Below, one piece after another: positions 13,880-26,099 of a stretch of DNA of 64,000 nucleotides. The position numbers and the translations under genes were made by a program. The stretch is taken from the NCBI GenBank assembly GCA_029783825.1, contig JAREIK010010163.1:1-64000 (forward strand). Direction: 5' to 3'. This DNA is from Sapria himalayana. Taxonomy: Eukaryota > Streptophyta > Magnoliopsida > Malpighiales > Rafflesiaceae. Every line of letters starts with the position of its first letter. Position 1 is the stretch's first letter. The notes under the pieces are model-generated. The model was not told where the DNA came from. It did not search any database and saw only the letters and a program-made list of their open reading frames with translations.

Positions 13880-14087
13880 AAGGGAGAGGGAGAGGGAGAG
13901 AAAGAGGGGGGAGAGAGGAGAGAAATGGCGAAAGGGAGAGAGAGGAATGAGAGAGAGAGAGAGAACAAGCAAGAAAGGAGACCGAGAAATACAATAACAG
14001 AGAGAGAGAGAGAGAGAGTGGGTAATATAGAAAGAAAAAGAGGAAGAGAGTGACACAGAAAGATTTAGAGGGAGAGAGAGACAGAGA
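13760..14087. repeat. GA-rich purine tract
   Basis: About 330 bp made almost only of G and A on the plus strand (GAGAGA, GGGAGA, AGATAGAG), with rare T and C. It lies about 290-620 bp upstream of the first recognisable codon of the minus-strand transposase, so in the sense direction it is a CT-rich leader or promoter-like tract. Pure polypurine runs can form triplex DNA. The Ser-Leu frames on the minus strand are artefacts. The flanking stretches 13476-13759 and 14088-14349 hold nothing recognised. Confidence 0.9.
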
Positions 14088-14349
14088 ATATACTGTTAGA
14101 ATGAGGAATTATATAAAATAAAAAAAAGTTCTTTTGTACAAACTTATCAAATATTACATTTTTTTCATATTACTTCATATATGAGCCGAAGGCCCAAGGG
14201 CTGGGAATAGGTAAGAGTACGACTCTTATTTGTATTATACCATATATGAGCCTGACCAACGGACACTCTAATGCTATGGGCATACATACTGTTGATATTA
14301 TATCTTTTCTCATTTAATTTAAAGTTAGTGCAACAAATTAGTATCATCC

Positions 14350-14950
14350 CATATATAATTAAATGTTAGTATACATATAGTAAATGTAGTTATAAATCGT
14401 TATATATAGTTAAACATATAGTTATATATAGATATATGCATACATGTAGTTATAAGTAGATATACATGAATGTATACAAAGTTTAAACAATTATATAGAT
14501 CTACATATATGTATACATAATAAAAAATAAAGTTATTTTTATTTATATAGAGTTTTTATAGTTATATAAATATTTATATATAGATATACACATATAGTTA
14601 AATATTATGTTGTATTTTTTATACATAAATATAAATATAGTTACATGTGCATATACATATCGTTAAATGTATAGTTAAACTTATATTTATACATGTATGA
14701 ATATATTTTTTCATATAATTTCATATATTTATACATATAGTTATGTATAGGTATGGATATACTAAAATACATTTTTTATACTAATATATATAAATGTCTA
14801 TTAAATATATGTTGTTAATTAATATTAAAATATAGTTATGTATAATGTTTTATAGTTATAAATATAGTAAGATATAATTATTTATAGTTATATGTTATTA
14901 TACATATAATATATTTAGTTATAAAATTTTATATATCGTTAAACATTTAG

Positions 14951-14992
<42 letters not shown>

Positions 14993-16794
14993 GTATATGA
15001 TGTATATATATAGATATATATTCATACGAGTTGTTATAATTAGTTATACATAAAATATACAAAGTTATAAACAAATATATAGATTTACATATATGTATGC
15101 ATATATGTATAAATAGTTAAAAATATGGTTATATTTAATTATATAAAGTTTTATTTATTTTTACAAATATTTATATATAGTTATACACATATAATTGAAC
15201 ATAATGTTGTATGTTGTTATACATGTAATTATAAATATAGTTAATTTGGTTATAAATATAGTTACATGTGGTTATAAATATAGTTACACATATATTTATT
15301 CTTATATTTATACATGTAGGTATATATATATATTCATAAAATTTTATAAAGTTATACATATAGTTATGTAGAGGTATAGATATAGTAATATATATTTTAT
15401 AAACTAATATATACAAATATATATTAAATATAAGTTGTAAATTATATATTTAAATATAGTTATGTATAAAGCTTTTATAGTAATAAATATAATAAGATAC
15501 AATTATTTATAGTTATATGTTATTATAGATATAGTATATAGCCATACATATTTTTATATAGTTAACATATAGTTATATAAAAATATATTCATACAAATAG
15601 TTATAAATAAATAAATAAAGTTATAAATAAATATATAGATTTACATATATGTATACATTGGTACAAATATAGTTATATTTAATTATATAGAGTTTTATAT
15701 AATTATACAAATATTTATATAGAGTTATACAAATATTTATATATAATTATACACATATATTTAAACATAATGTTATATGTTATATACATGTAATTATAAA
15801 TATTGTTACATGTGGTATACATATAGTTACACATTAGTTATACATATATTTATACATGTAGGTATATATATATTTTTATATAATTTTATATATGTATACA
15901 TATTTACAAATATAGTTATATTTAATTATATAGAGCATTATATATTTATACAAATATTTATATATAGTTATACACATATAGTTAAACATAATGTTATATG
16001 TTGTTATACATGTAATTATAAATATAGTTACATGTGGTTATACATATAGGTACACATATTTTATACTAAGATTTATACATGTAGGTATATATTTTTTCAT
16101 ATAAATTTATATATTTATACATATAGTTATGTATAGGTATAGATATAGTAAATACATTTTTTATATACTAATATATAGAAATGTATATTAAATATAAGTT
16201 ATAAATTATATATTTAAATATAGTTATGTATAAAGCTTTTATAGTAATACATATAATATGATATAATTATTTATAGTTATATGTTATTATACATATAGCA
16301 TATATAGCTATAAATATTTTTATATAGTTAAACATATAGTTATATATAGATATATTCATACAAATAGTTATACATAAAATATAAAGTTATAAATAATATA
16401 TTGATTTACATATATGTATACATAGGTACAAATATAGTTATATTTAATTATATAAAGTGTTATACAGTAATACAAATATTTATATATATTTATACAATAT
16501 TTATAAATAGTTATACACATATAGTTAAACATAATGTTGTATGTTATTTTATAATTACATGTAGTTAAACATATAGTTACACATATAGTTATACTTATAT
16601 TTATACATGTAGGTATATATATATTATAAATTTTATATATGTATACATATAGTTATCTATAGGTATATAAATGGTAAAGTACATTTTTATATACTAATAT
16701 ATAAAAATGTATATTAAATATATGTTGTTTAAATTATAGTTATGTATAATATTTTATAGTTATGCATATAGTCAAAGAAAATTATATATAATTA
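14350..16794 (+). repeat. GTTATA satellite in ~0.55 kb tandem units
   Basis: TA-rich tandem array. The landmark acacatatagttaaacataatg recurs at about 14588, 15183, 15751, 15971 and 16514, giving spacings of 595, 568, 220 and 543 bp. The 220 bp step is a partial unit. Each unit also contains tacatgtaggtatatatat and aggtatagatatagta. A pure TA run sits near 14957-14982. No coding potential is seen. Confidence 0.85.
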
Positions 16795-17723
<929 letters not shown>

Positions 17724-18218
17724 ATAGTATATATAATTAAAATAAATTTATATTAAACATATAATTATATATAGATATATTCATACGAGTAGGCATAAGT
17801 AGTTTTATATAAATATATACAAAGTTATAAATAAATATATAGATTTAATTATATGTATAGTTATATGTATACATATATACAAATATAGTTATATTTTATT
17901 ATATAAAGTATTACTTAGTTATACAAAATATATAGATATAGTTATACACATATAGTTATAAATATGTATGTAGTTAAAGATATAGTTATATATAACATTT
18001 TTATAGTTATACCTTTAGTAAATACAATTATATATAGTTTATATTATTATACATATGATATATTTTGTTAAAAATATAGTTATATAGAATTACGTCAATA
18101 GTTATAAAATATTATTAGTTAAAAAAATGGTTATATATAGTTATTAATATAGTTATAAAAATAGTTTACATAGTTCAAATATAGTTAAATATAAATTATG
18201 AATAGTTTTATATAGTTA
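17724..18218. repeat. GTTATA satellite, continuation after the ARF1 retrocopy
   Basis: Same TA-rich satellite as 14350-16794 (agttatacacatatagtt near 17938), shorter and more diverged. It stops at about 18218, where homology to the inverted CACTA copy at 63954 begins. Confidence 0.75.
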
Positions 18219-19189
18219 TACAAATATTTATAAATAGTTATCATATAGTATGATAATTAACCACTCTCAAATGCCCAATTGAATTACACCACTATAAAGA
18301 ATGAACATGTATCAACAATCTTTTCTTTTGGAAAATTTATATCATATTTATTGGGAACCAAAGTCATAGTATTATACTAAATATTCTATAATCAAATATC
18401 TCATAAAAAAGAAAGAAGTCAGGCCTAGATTGATTTGATGGATTTTACTATTACAATAGTGTGAACTAGAGATATTAGATAAGAAATGTACATATAATCA
18501 ACATTGAAAATAGCTTATCAAGAGAAGAAAAAGAAGATAGAAGAGTTGTTGAAGAAGATATTAGATAGATTTTTTTATTTGAACAAATTATAATATTGAA
18601 TGAAAATGTAACTCCATGGTATGTAATATTGAATGAACCTTATCATTGCAAGTAGAACTTTGATCAAAATTTGAAGCAAAGTGTTATATATAGGAGATTT
18701 GTAGTATCTTGCAATAATGTCACTATTTGCTCATGCTCTCACGAATTTTTTGGAACATGTTAATATTTATGTGCTCAAGGTATTTTTCTTCTCAAATTAA
18801 TGTGATATTTACATATATATGCATAAATGTATATGTGCATATACACTGCCCTCCACACACACACATTTATACATCCATATACATTACTATCCAGTAGATA
18901 TCAGCATACATATTTTTGTTCATTTTTATATATTCACACATATATCTACATTTTCAAAGTAGTGCGTATATATTTCTATGCATGCATATACTATTGTACA
19001 CCCACACAAACATACACATATACCTATATAGGTAATGTATTTTTAAAGTTACACATGAATCTATTATATATATATATGTGTGTGTGTGTGTGTAAATGTA
19101 TTTAAAATTTAATTAAAATAAAATATTATATATTGTACACAATTTATAAAATATTGTAAATTATTTATATTTAACACAAATATTTGCAT

Positions 19190-19256
19190 TCGTGCGTGTG
19201 TGTGTATGTATGCATGTGTGTGTGTGTGTGCATGTGTGTGTGTGTGTGTGTGTGAA
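19190..19256. repeat. (GT)n microsatellite
   Basis: GT repeats broken by GCAT steps. The inverted counterpart is the CA repeat at about 62896-62960 in the other CACTA copy. Confidence 0.9.
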
Positions 19257-20484
19257 GCATATTAATGCATAAAATGAAATTATGAATTATATATTTGAGC
19301 TTCTATTTTATTCATAGTTGTTTTATAAATATTTTATATTAAAATAACTATCATAATACTCATATAAATAAATGAAGTTGGCATATTTGTAAATTATTTT
19401 GTTTTTTACATTATGTTAAAAATTAAAATATAGTTCATAAATAGATAACATTGTTTTTGTTTTTGTATTTAAATTTTTTATTAAAATATTAATGTTTATG
19501 ATAATTTTTTTCCTATTTTTTATTGTTATTAATAAATTTTTAGAAACTTTAAAACTCAAACAAATATAATGTAGTGCATATAAATACATGACTTTAATGT
19601 TTTGTAAAAAATCAATTATTTCTTTAATTATGATCAAACAAAACAAATTACCATATAAATACATGAGTAAAGTTTTCTCCAAGTAATTATTTTTAATTTT
19701 ATTCAAAATATATAAATGTCCATATCAATATATGAATTTGTTTTTTTTCAATAGTTATTTTTAGATTTTTTTAAATTTAATACATTACAATGTTTTTTTT
19801 GTAATTAATAAATACATTTAAAACATTGTTTATTTATAATAAATAAAACATATTGCATATTATGAGGCGAAATTTTTTATTTTGTTAATAAATTTTTATT
19901 TTAAAGTTTATCTATCTAAATTGAAACTATATCTCATATATATTTTAAAAATTTTTTTATAATATTATTACACAAACATATTGTTATTTATTTTGAAATT
20001 TACAACATGAATTTTAAACAAATGAACATTTTATTAGAAATCAATTTTAGTTAAATGTTATTATGGGAAACAAAAATACAAAATCTAAACTTATTAATCA
20101 TAATGATTATACAAACATATAAAAATATAATAAAAATACATTTAAGATTTAAAAATTAAAATTAAGTCCTAGAATTATGAGAAAATTATAAAGATTATAC
20201 AATATCCAGAAAATATATGTATGAATGAGATGAATGAGATGAATGAGATGAATGATATGAATGGATATTAAGTTTCTGAAGCATGTAGTTATACTTGTTG
20301 TAGATGTAGTTATATATTATTTTTCATGTAATTATATATATGAAGATATATGGCTATGTATAGGTATTGATGTAGATAAATACATTTATATATAGTAATC
20401 TGTTGAATACATATTGTTAAATACATTTATATATAATTATATATATATGTATATTAAATATATATTATTATATTTATATATAGT

Positions 20485-21160
20485 TATGTTATGTATACTA
20501 TTTTTATATTTATAGATATAGTAAAGTACACTTATATAAGAAATTCGAATTTTATCACACATCCATATTGATGTATATGTTATAATTAAATACACTTATA
20601 TAAAATACACTTATGTTTATGTATGTTGTTTATGTATACTATTTATATATAGTTATGTATATCGATGTAGATATCAAGTCAGCATACCTAATACAGTTTA
20701 TGTATACTTTTTATGGTTACTATTTATATATAGTTATGTATATTAATATAGATAAATACATTTATATATAGTAATATGTTGATATACATATTGTTAAATA
20801 CATATATATATAGTTATATATATATATATATATATATAGTTATATATATATAGTTATATATATATATATAGTTATATATATATATATAGTTATATATATA
20901 TATAGTTATATATATATATATATATTAAATATATGTTGTTATATTTATATATAGTTATGTTTATGTATACTATTTTTATAGTTATAGATATTGTAAAATA
21001 CACTTATATAAGATATTTAAAATATATCACACATGCATATTGATGCATAGTTATGTTTAAATATACATATATAAAATACACTTATGTTTATGTATGATGT
21101 TTATGTATATTGTTTATATATAGTTATGTATACTGATGTAGAAATCAAGTCGGCATACCT
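20485..21160. repeat. ~470 bp tandem duplication private to CACTA copy 1
   Basis: The block ending tcaagtcagcatacct at about 20674-20689 is repeated to end tcaagtcggcatacct at about 21145-21160, an offset of 471 bp. Shared landmarks include actatttttat, tacacttatataag, atcacacatccatattgatg and acttatgtttatgtatg. The inverted copy at 59272-63954 has this block once (near 61470-61680). The duplication therefore followed the split of the two copies, or was lost from the other. Confidence 0.8.
20790..20935. repeat. TATATA/GTTA microsatellite
   Basis: Alternating runs of TA and GTTA (tatatatagttatatata), about 145 bp, between the two halves of the 470 bp duplication. Confidence 0.9.
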
Positions 21161-22668
21161 ATTGTGCACCATCAACATATACATAATGAGAACGCATTAT
21201 ATCACAAACGCATGAAGTATGTATATGAATAAGTTTATATAAGCAATCCAAGCTTACCATGGAGATTAATGAATAATAATTTCGGAATAAAAAATAACAG
21301 AATCAAAATGCACTCTTGCATTAAGATAATCGATGAAGAATTGTGGTAGAAAACATACCTTAAATCAATAAGAAATCTCGCTTATATTACTCTTCGATTA
21401 GGTTTTGATGTGTCAGTGTCGAGAGATAGAGGTGGATTGCAGAGGACTTAGCCGCTTCACTTGTTAGAGTTATCTCTCGCATCTCGACAACAAGTGATTA
21501 TATATATTACCAAAATATTTAAATTTTTAATTATAAAAACATTAAATAAACAATATATATATATATATATATAATATAAAAAGACTAATCTTTTTATTTA
21601 TTATCAAAATTTTTTCAACATTATTCATGTGCGTGTAGCAAGGTACACATGAAAAACAAATACCTTATAATTTTTTTTTATAAAATTAATTAAATAATAA
21701 ATATATAAACAATTAAAAAATATATATGTTTATCCTTATAAAAAAATCAAATAGCTACAAAATTTACAAACTTTATATAATAAGACATACATTAAAATAT
21801 GATTTGTCTTCTAGTCACTCTCCTAAGAGTTATAAAATACTACTAATGTTAAAAAAATTTATAAATATATACATTTTATTGTTATAAATTTTTTAAAATT
21901 CATATTAATTATTATGAAGATAATATGAAATAATTTTAAAAAAATAAAATTTCATATTATTTGATATCATTAATAATTTTTAAAATTCAAAAAATTACTT
22001 AAAGTGAGAAGATAATTTAAAAAAGTTATATTTATTATTATAATAAATACTGAATGTTAAAAGCTAATTGTAAAAATATTACTAAATTGTTTAATTTTTA
22101 AAAAATTTAGTTGGGGCAAACATCTATGTATTTATTCAAATTTTGTATTAATTATTTTTTAAAAGTTTCCTATAATCATAAAATTTTTTACTTATAATTA
22201 ATATTAATATTTACTAGTTTATTCGTCAATTCAGATATTTTTGAAAATATGTTCTATTTAATCATACAATGACTTATTTTATAATTTTATTAGTAGAAAT
22301 TTTAATGTATGTTAATTTAAGTTTTAAAATATCGTAAAAAATTATTATATGTATTGAATTAATTATTTAATGTTAATTTAATAAAAATTTTTAAGTTACT
22401 TAAAATTTATAAAAAAAAATTTTGTATAATTTTTTTAAAAATTTATACATCATAAAAATAGTTATTTTAGTCCTTATTAATATGATTTTTTTGTATTTTT
22501 ATATTTTGTATATTATTTATTTATAATATCCTTTTTTTTATAATTTTAAGAGGAGGATATGTCTTTCAAGGATCACTCATCTATAGACCATTAACATACA
22601 TTAAATAAACTAAATTAAATAAAATATTAAAACTAATAATAAATTAAACAAAAATTAAATAATTAAAG

Positions 22669-23110
22669 ATTGGCTAGGGAAATTCCTTTGCTAAATCCGT
22701 CACTATATTTTGGATGTAATTAGCTAGGAAAATTCCATCGCTAAATCCATCGCTGTATTCTGGATATAATTAGCTAAGAAAATTCTATCACTAAAATCCA
22801 TCACTATAATCAGGATGTAATTAGATAGGAAAATTCAGTTGTTAAATTCATCGCTACATTCCAGATTTTATTAGCTAGGGAAAAGCGTCACTAAATCCAT
22901 CCTTAAATATGTCTCTATATTCTAGATTTTATTAGCTAAGAAAATTTCGTCGCTAAAACATGACTATATTTCAGGTTTTATTAGCTAGAGGAATTTTGTC
23001 GCTAACATTGTCGCTATATTCCAGGTTTTATTAGCTATGGAAATTCCATCACTAAATTCGTTGGTATATTCTAGGTTTATTAGCTAGGAAATTACCGTCA
23101 CTAAATCCAT
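22669..23110 (-). repeat. CACTA subterminal repeats, ~50 bp period
   Basis: The core tagctagg recurs at about 22671, 22721, 22771, 22822, 22872, 22932, 22982, 23032 and 23081, mostly 49-51 bp apart. Each unit has an attcc(a/g)tcgctaaatcc segment. In CACTA elements such subterminal arrays are the binding sites of the element-encoded DNA-binding protein. The same motif set, inverted, lies inside the 59272 terminus. Confidence 0.9.
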
Positions 23111-23226
23111 AGCTAAAATCTCCACTTTTCTTGAGCAGAATTTAGGAAAAAATTCTACCGCTAATCCGTTGCAAATTTTTATTTCATTGAAAAATCATAA
23201 ATTCCTTGCTAATCTCTAGATAATCA

Positions 23227-23255
23227 CTTAGCTAAATGAACATTTTCTTGTAGTG
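23227..23255 (-). repeat. CACTA terminal inverted repeat (copy 1 end)
   Basis: Reads CACTACAAGAAAATG on the minus strand, then TTCATTTAGCTAAG. It differs from the 59272 terminus at only a few positions. Confidence 0.9.
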
Positions 23256-23982
23256 AAATATATATATGTAACACTTTTATAAATATTATATAGTATGTAA
23301 ATCACATTTATATAAACATTATAAATATTATATATTTATATAAAATTTATATGTTATATAAATGTTTTAAATATGTATACATATTTTATATGTTATATAA
23401 ATGTTATCTAAATGTTATATAAACAATTATATAAATGGATAGTGTTATGTAAATGTTGTATAAATATTATAAACATTTATACATATGTATAAATACTTAT
23501 ATATACATTATATGTTTATATAAACATATCAATGTTTATATATGATGTTATACATTTATATTTATTAAAGTATAGACATTTATTTTATATTTTCGCACGA
23601 TTATATAAACATATAAAAGTTTATATATAATGTTATTATTTTATAATATTTTTAGAAACAATAAAAATATAACTCATATATTTCAACCACATTAATTTGA
23701 TCTCTCATTCTTCTATGAGAAATCAAATTTAATTAAGTATTTCTAGTCATATTACTATCGATGTATCACAATAAAATATAATCCATTAAAAAATAAAAAT
23801 ATAATTATCTCAAAAAAAAACATTATTAAAACAAAATCATTATATAATATATATTAGTCATATAAATTATAAATTTCTAATTAATTTGATTCATAAAGTA
23901 ATGATATAAATTAAAAAATAATCTAAATTAGCCTTCAATTTTATGCAAATGCTTTAAAATCAAAATATAATTGCAACTAATA
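23256..23982. other. AT-rich DNA with TTATATAAA repeats
   Basis: About 730 bp. The first 380 bp is a degenerate mix of ttatataaa, aatgttatat and aacattta. The rest is AT-rich and featureless. No gene or element end is seen. Confidence 0.6.
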
Positions 23983-24150
23983 ACGGCAGGGTGGTTTGGT
24001 TGGTAGGGTATTGAATTCACAACTACTTGAATATTGCGAGTTCGATCCTAATTCCTAACTAGCTATCAATATCAGCATTTGGTTGGCCAATAATTAATTC
24101 CTCTTGTGGTTCAGGTAGATTGCCCGGGATCAGATACCACCCAATTATAT
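23983..24150 (+). mobile_element. SINE-like tRNA-derived unit
   Basis: A GC-richer island in AT-rich DNA with an RNA polymerase III type II promoter pattern. The A-box-like TGGTTTGGTTGG at 23992-24003 matches 10 of 12 consensus positions, and the B box GAGTTCGATCC is at 24038-24048, about 35 bp later, the spacing found in tRNAs. It is followed by a tRNA-unrelated part (tggttggccaataa, cttgtggttcaggtagattgcccggg) and a TA/CA simple tail from about 24148. No flanking target duplication was found. It is too diverged and too long to be a working tRNA gene. Confidence 0.65.
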
Positions 24151-24283
24151 ATATACACACTCACACACACCCACGCACACACATATATATATCTATATTC
24201 ATACATACATACATATATATATATATATGTATGTATGTCTATATACACATATATATGTTTATTTACACACATATACATATATA

Positions 24284-24322
<39 letters not shown>
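24151..24322. repeat. CA/TA microsatellite
   Basis: Alternating CACA, CATA and TATA runs directly after the SINE-like unit, ending in a pure TA run near 24286-24315. The short open frames over it are artefacts. Confidence 0.9.
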
Positions 24323-24323
<1 letters not shown>

Positions 24324-24744
24324 AATATAATCTATGTTAATGTCAATTCATTTAAACCAATCATTGCTGATAACTATAATAAAAATGACATTTCATTAAT
24401 CAATTGAGCTTGGTTTGTGTAAACATGTATGTGTACTCAATGCACAAGTTTCTTGGCTAACATAAGGTTAGAGAAAGGTATATAAATATATCTCTCAACA
24501 AATCTTACCATTGATATATCAAAGAGGTCATATCTAATTGTCTTGAACCCGAGACTTATTTCTTTTGAGCGAATAAATGTATCATCGCATCAAAAACATG
24601 AACTATTTTAATTTTAATTTAGCAAAGCACTCAATATCGATGGACTATCATTAAAAATGGCATTGAATCCATCAGTTGAGCTTGAATATAAATCAGAGTA
24701 CAACAGTGAGTGCATTTTGAGGAGAGATGTGAAGGAAAGGTACC

Positions 24745-25214
24745 TGAAGAATGTTCTCTAGCTCTTTGAATACAAAGTTAAGAACTCCATGAGACTTAGC
24801 ATGTGAATAAAATTTCGAATCATCTTCTCTTTAAAAAATGGATTATATTTTTAAAAAAATAATACTACATGAGAGTAAATTTTCCAGGCCACTTCTTGCT
24901 AGGATATCTCCCCATCATATGCATAAAAAGTATCCAAAACTTTAGGTGCACTGGCAAACTGCATGAACCTTCAAAAGAAAAAGTGGCAATAAACTTTTGT
25001 TAGAAAAACAATTAGTGGGTTTTGTTTGTAACCTTTTGAGTGTTCCTTTGGTAAAGCAAGTTTCATGATCTTAGAATTGATCTGCATTGATCTCGAGTGA
25101 AGAACCTGCAAGACCTCTCAGTGATTCTATGACTTTTAACTAACTCGCAAATGACTTTAAAAGACTAGTATCAAGCTTCTCTGTTTTCTCATTGCTCTTG
25201 ATGAACAAAGAACA
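24745..25214 (-). pseudogene. Decayed multi-exon gene fragment, family unknown
   Basis: Three exon-like stretches in order on the minus strand. Exon a (25214-25036) follows TTCATTGTAG and reads LFIKSNEKTEKLDTSLLKSF, LKVIESLRGLAGSSLEINAD and HETCFTKGTLKR, with two stops. Exon b (about 24963-24880) follows TTCATGCAG and reads FASAPKVLDTFYAYDGEIS, stop, QEVAWKIYSHV. Exon c (about 24800-24745) reads SHGVLNFVFKELENILQ and is followed by GTACC. Gaps of about 70-80 bp with plausible splice borders fit small plant introns. The amino-acid composition is protein-like, unlike the AT-rich surroundings. I do not recognise the family. The introns argue for a DNA-level copy, for example capture by the neighbouring CACTA element. 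Confidence 0.45.
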
Positions 25215-26099
25215 CCTACAATGAACAAAAAATAAATGAACATATACATACATATATATCTAGAGAGAAAGATAGATAAAAAAAATAGAGAAAGATTATA
25301 TATGTACATGTAGAAGATATTACATCATTATAAATAAAAAATCTAACAATGATGATTTAGGTGATAGTTGGAGCACAACATAGTGTATGGGTGTATTTGC
25401 ATTCATATTCTCCAATTATATGTACTTCCTCTTATTTCAATAACTTTTTTTTTATTCATTTATACTTATAGCAAATGAGAATATTAAGCGCGTGGTGCAG
25501 ATCCTGGAAAATGCAAAAATAAAAAAAATGAAAAAAGATTATCAAATCAAATTTTGAATAATACGATGCAAGTCTAAAACAACATGCATAGAATCACAAC
25601 TCCAATTGAGATGAAAAAAAAAGAATAGCTAAATATGTAGAATTCAAATTCCAAATTAGAAACAAAACTTAATGAAAAATATAGTAGTGATCATTTGAGA
25701 AGAAAAAGAAAACGCAGATATGATACCATCAACACTAAAACCAATTCTAAAATCCAAATCAAAAAAGATTAGTTTCTAAGAAATGCTCATTTTCTTCTAA
25801 CATGAACTCAAATCTCAAGCCAAATGAACCACATGATATTCATTCAGAAAAAAAGAAACTATGATTTGTTGGGAATCAGAAACTAGATTATCAGTTAATG
25901 ATAGATTGTACACCGACAACCTGCATCGTAGCGATATTCAAGTGAAACAGATACATCACATTAGAATCAGTTGATTAACTTGAGTTAATTTGTTTTAAAA
26001 CCACGTGCTCCTGTAGTCCCGGTTCACTTCTCCTCTCTTCCTTTCACAAAGATAGATAAAAAGGTTTAAGTGCTTGAATGCCTTAGCATTTTTATATTT
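25215..26099. other. AT-rich DNA, nothing recognised
   Basis: A degenerate AT-rich stretch with a slightly GC-richer segment at 25890-26050 (acaacctgcatcgtagcg, accacgtgctcctgtagtcccgg). No frame or family motif is seen. It may be the internal part of the CACTA element ending at 27772. Confidence 0.5.

Larger units (their letters stand above)
18219..23255 (-). mobile_element. CACTA element, terminal ~5 kb (copy 1)
   Basis: The right end is a CACTA terminus: on the minus strand it begins CACTACAAGAAAATG at 23255, followed by ~50 bp subterminal repeats carrying TTAGCTAGG and CGCTAAATCC motifs. The whole block is matched in reverse by 59272-63954. Checked points are 18270-18390 against 63780-63900, 18710-19020 against 63140-63430, 20220-20270 against 61870-61920, 21290-21500 against 61130-61320, and 21610-21650 against 60960-61010. 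No coding region is recognised inside. On the minus strand, 21500-21290 looks like a transcribed leader with a splice-acceptor-like site before ATGCCG near 21158. Homology to the other copy stops at 18219, at the satellite edge. The decayed minus-strand transposase to the left could belong to the same element. Confidence 0.85.

Noticed and set aside
13609..14056. Ser-Leu-rich minus-strand frames
   Set aside because: They translate the GA/CT polypurine tract and have no other content.
15171..16049. Tyr/Ile-rich frames in the GTTATA satellite
   Set aside because: Composition artefacts of TA-rich tandem units on either strand.
23983..24060. A functional tRNA gene
   Set aside because: A and B boxes are present, but the segment does not fold into a cloverleaf with a recognisable anticodon arm and acceptor stem, and the body extends as in a SINE.
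24106..24407. His/Tyr/Ile frames over the CA/TA microsatellite
   Set aside because: Simple-repeat translation only.
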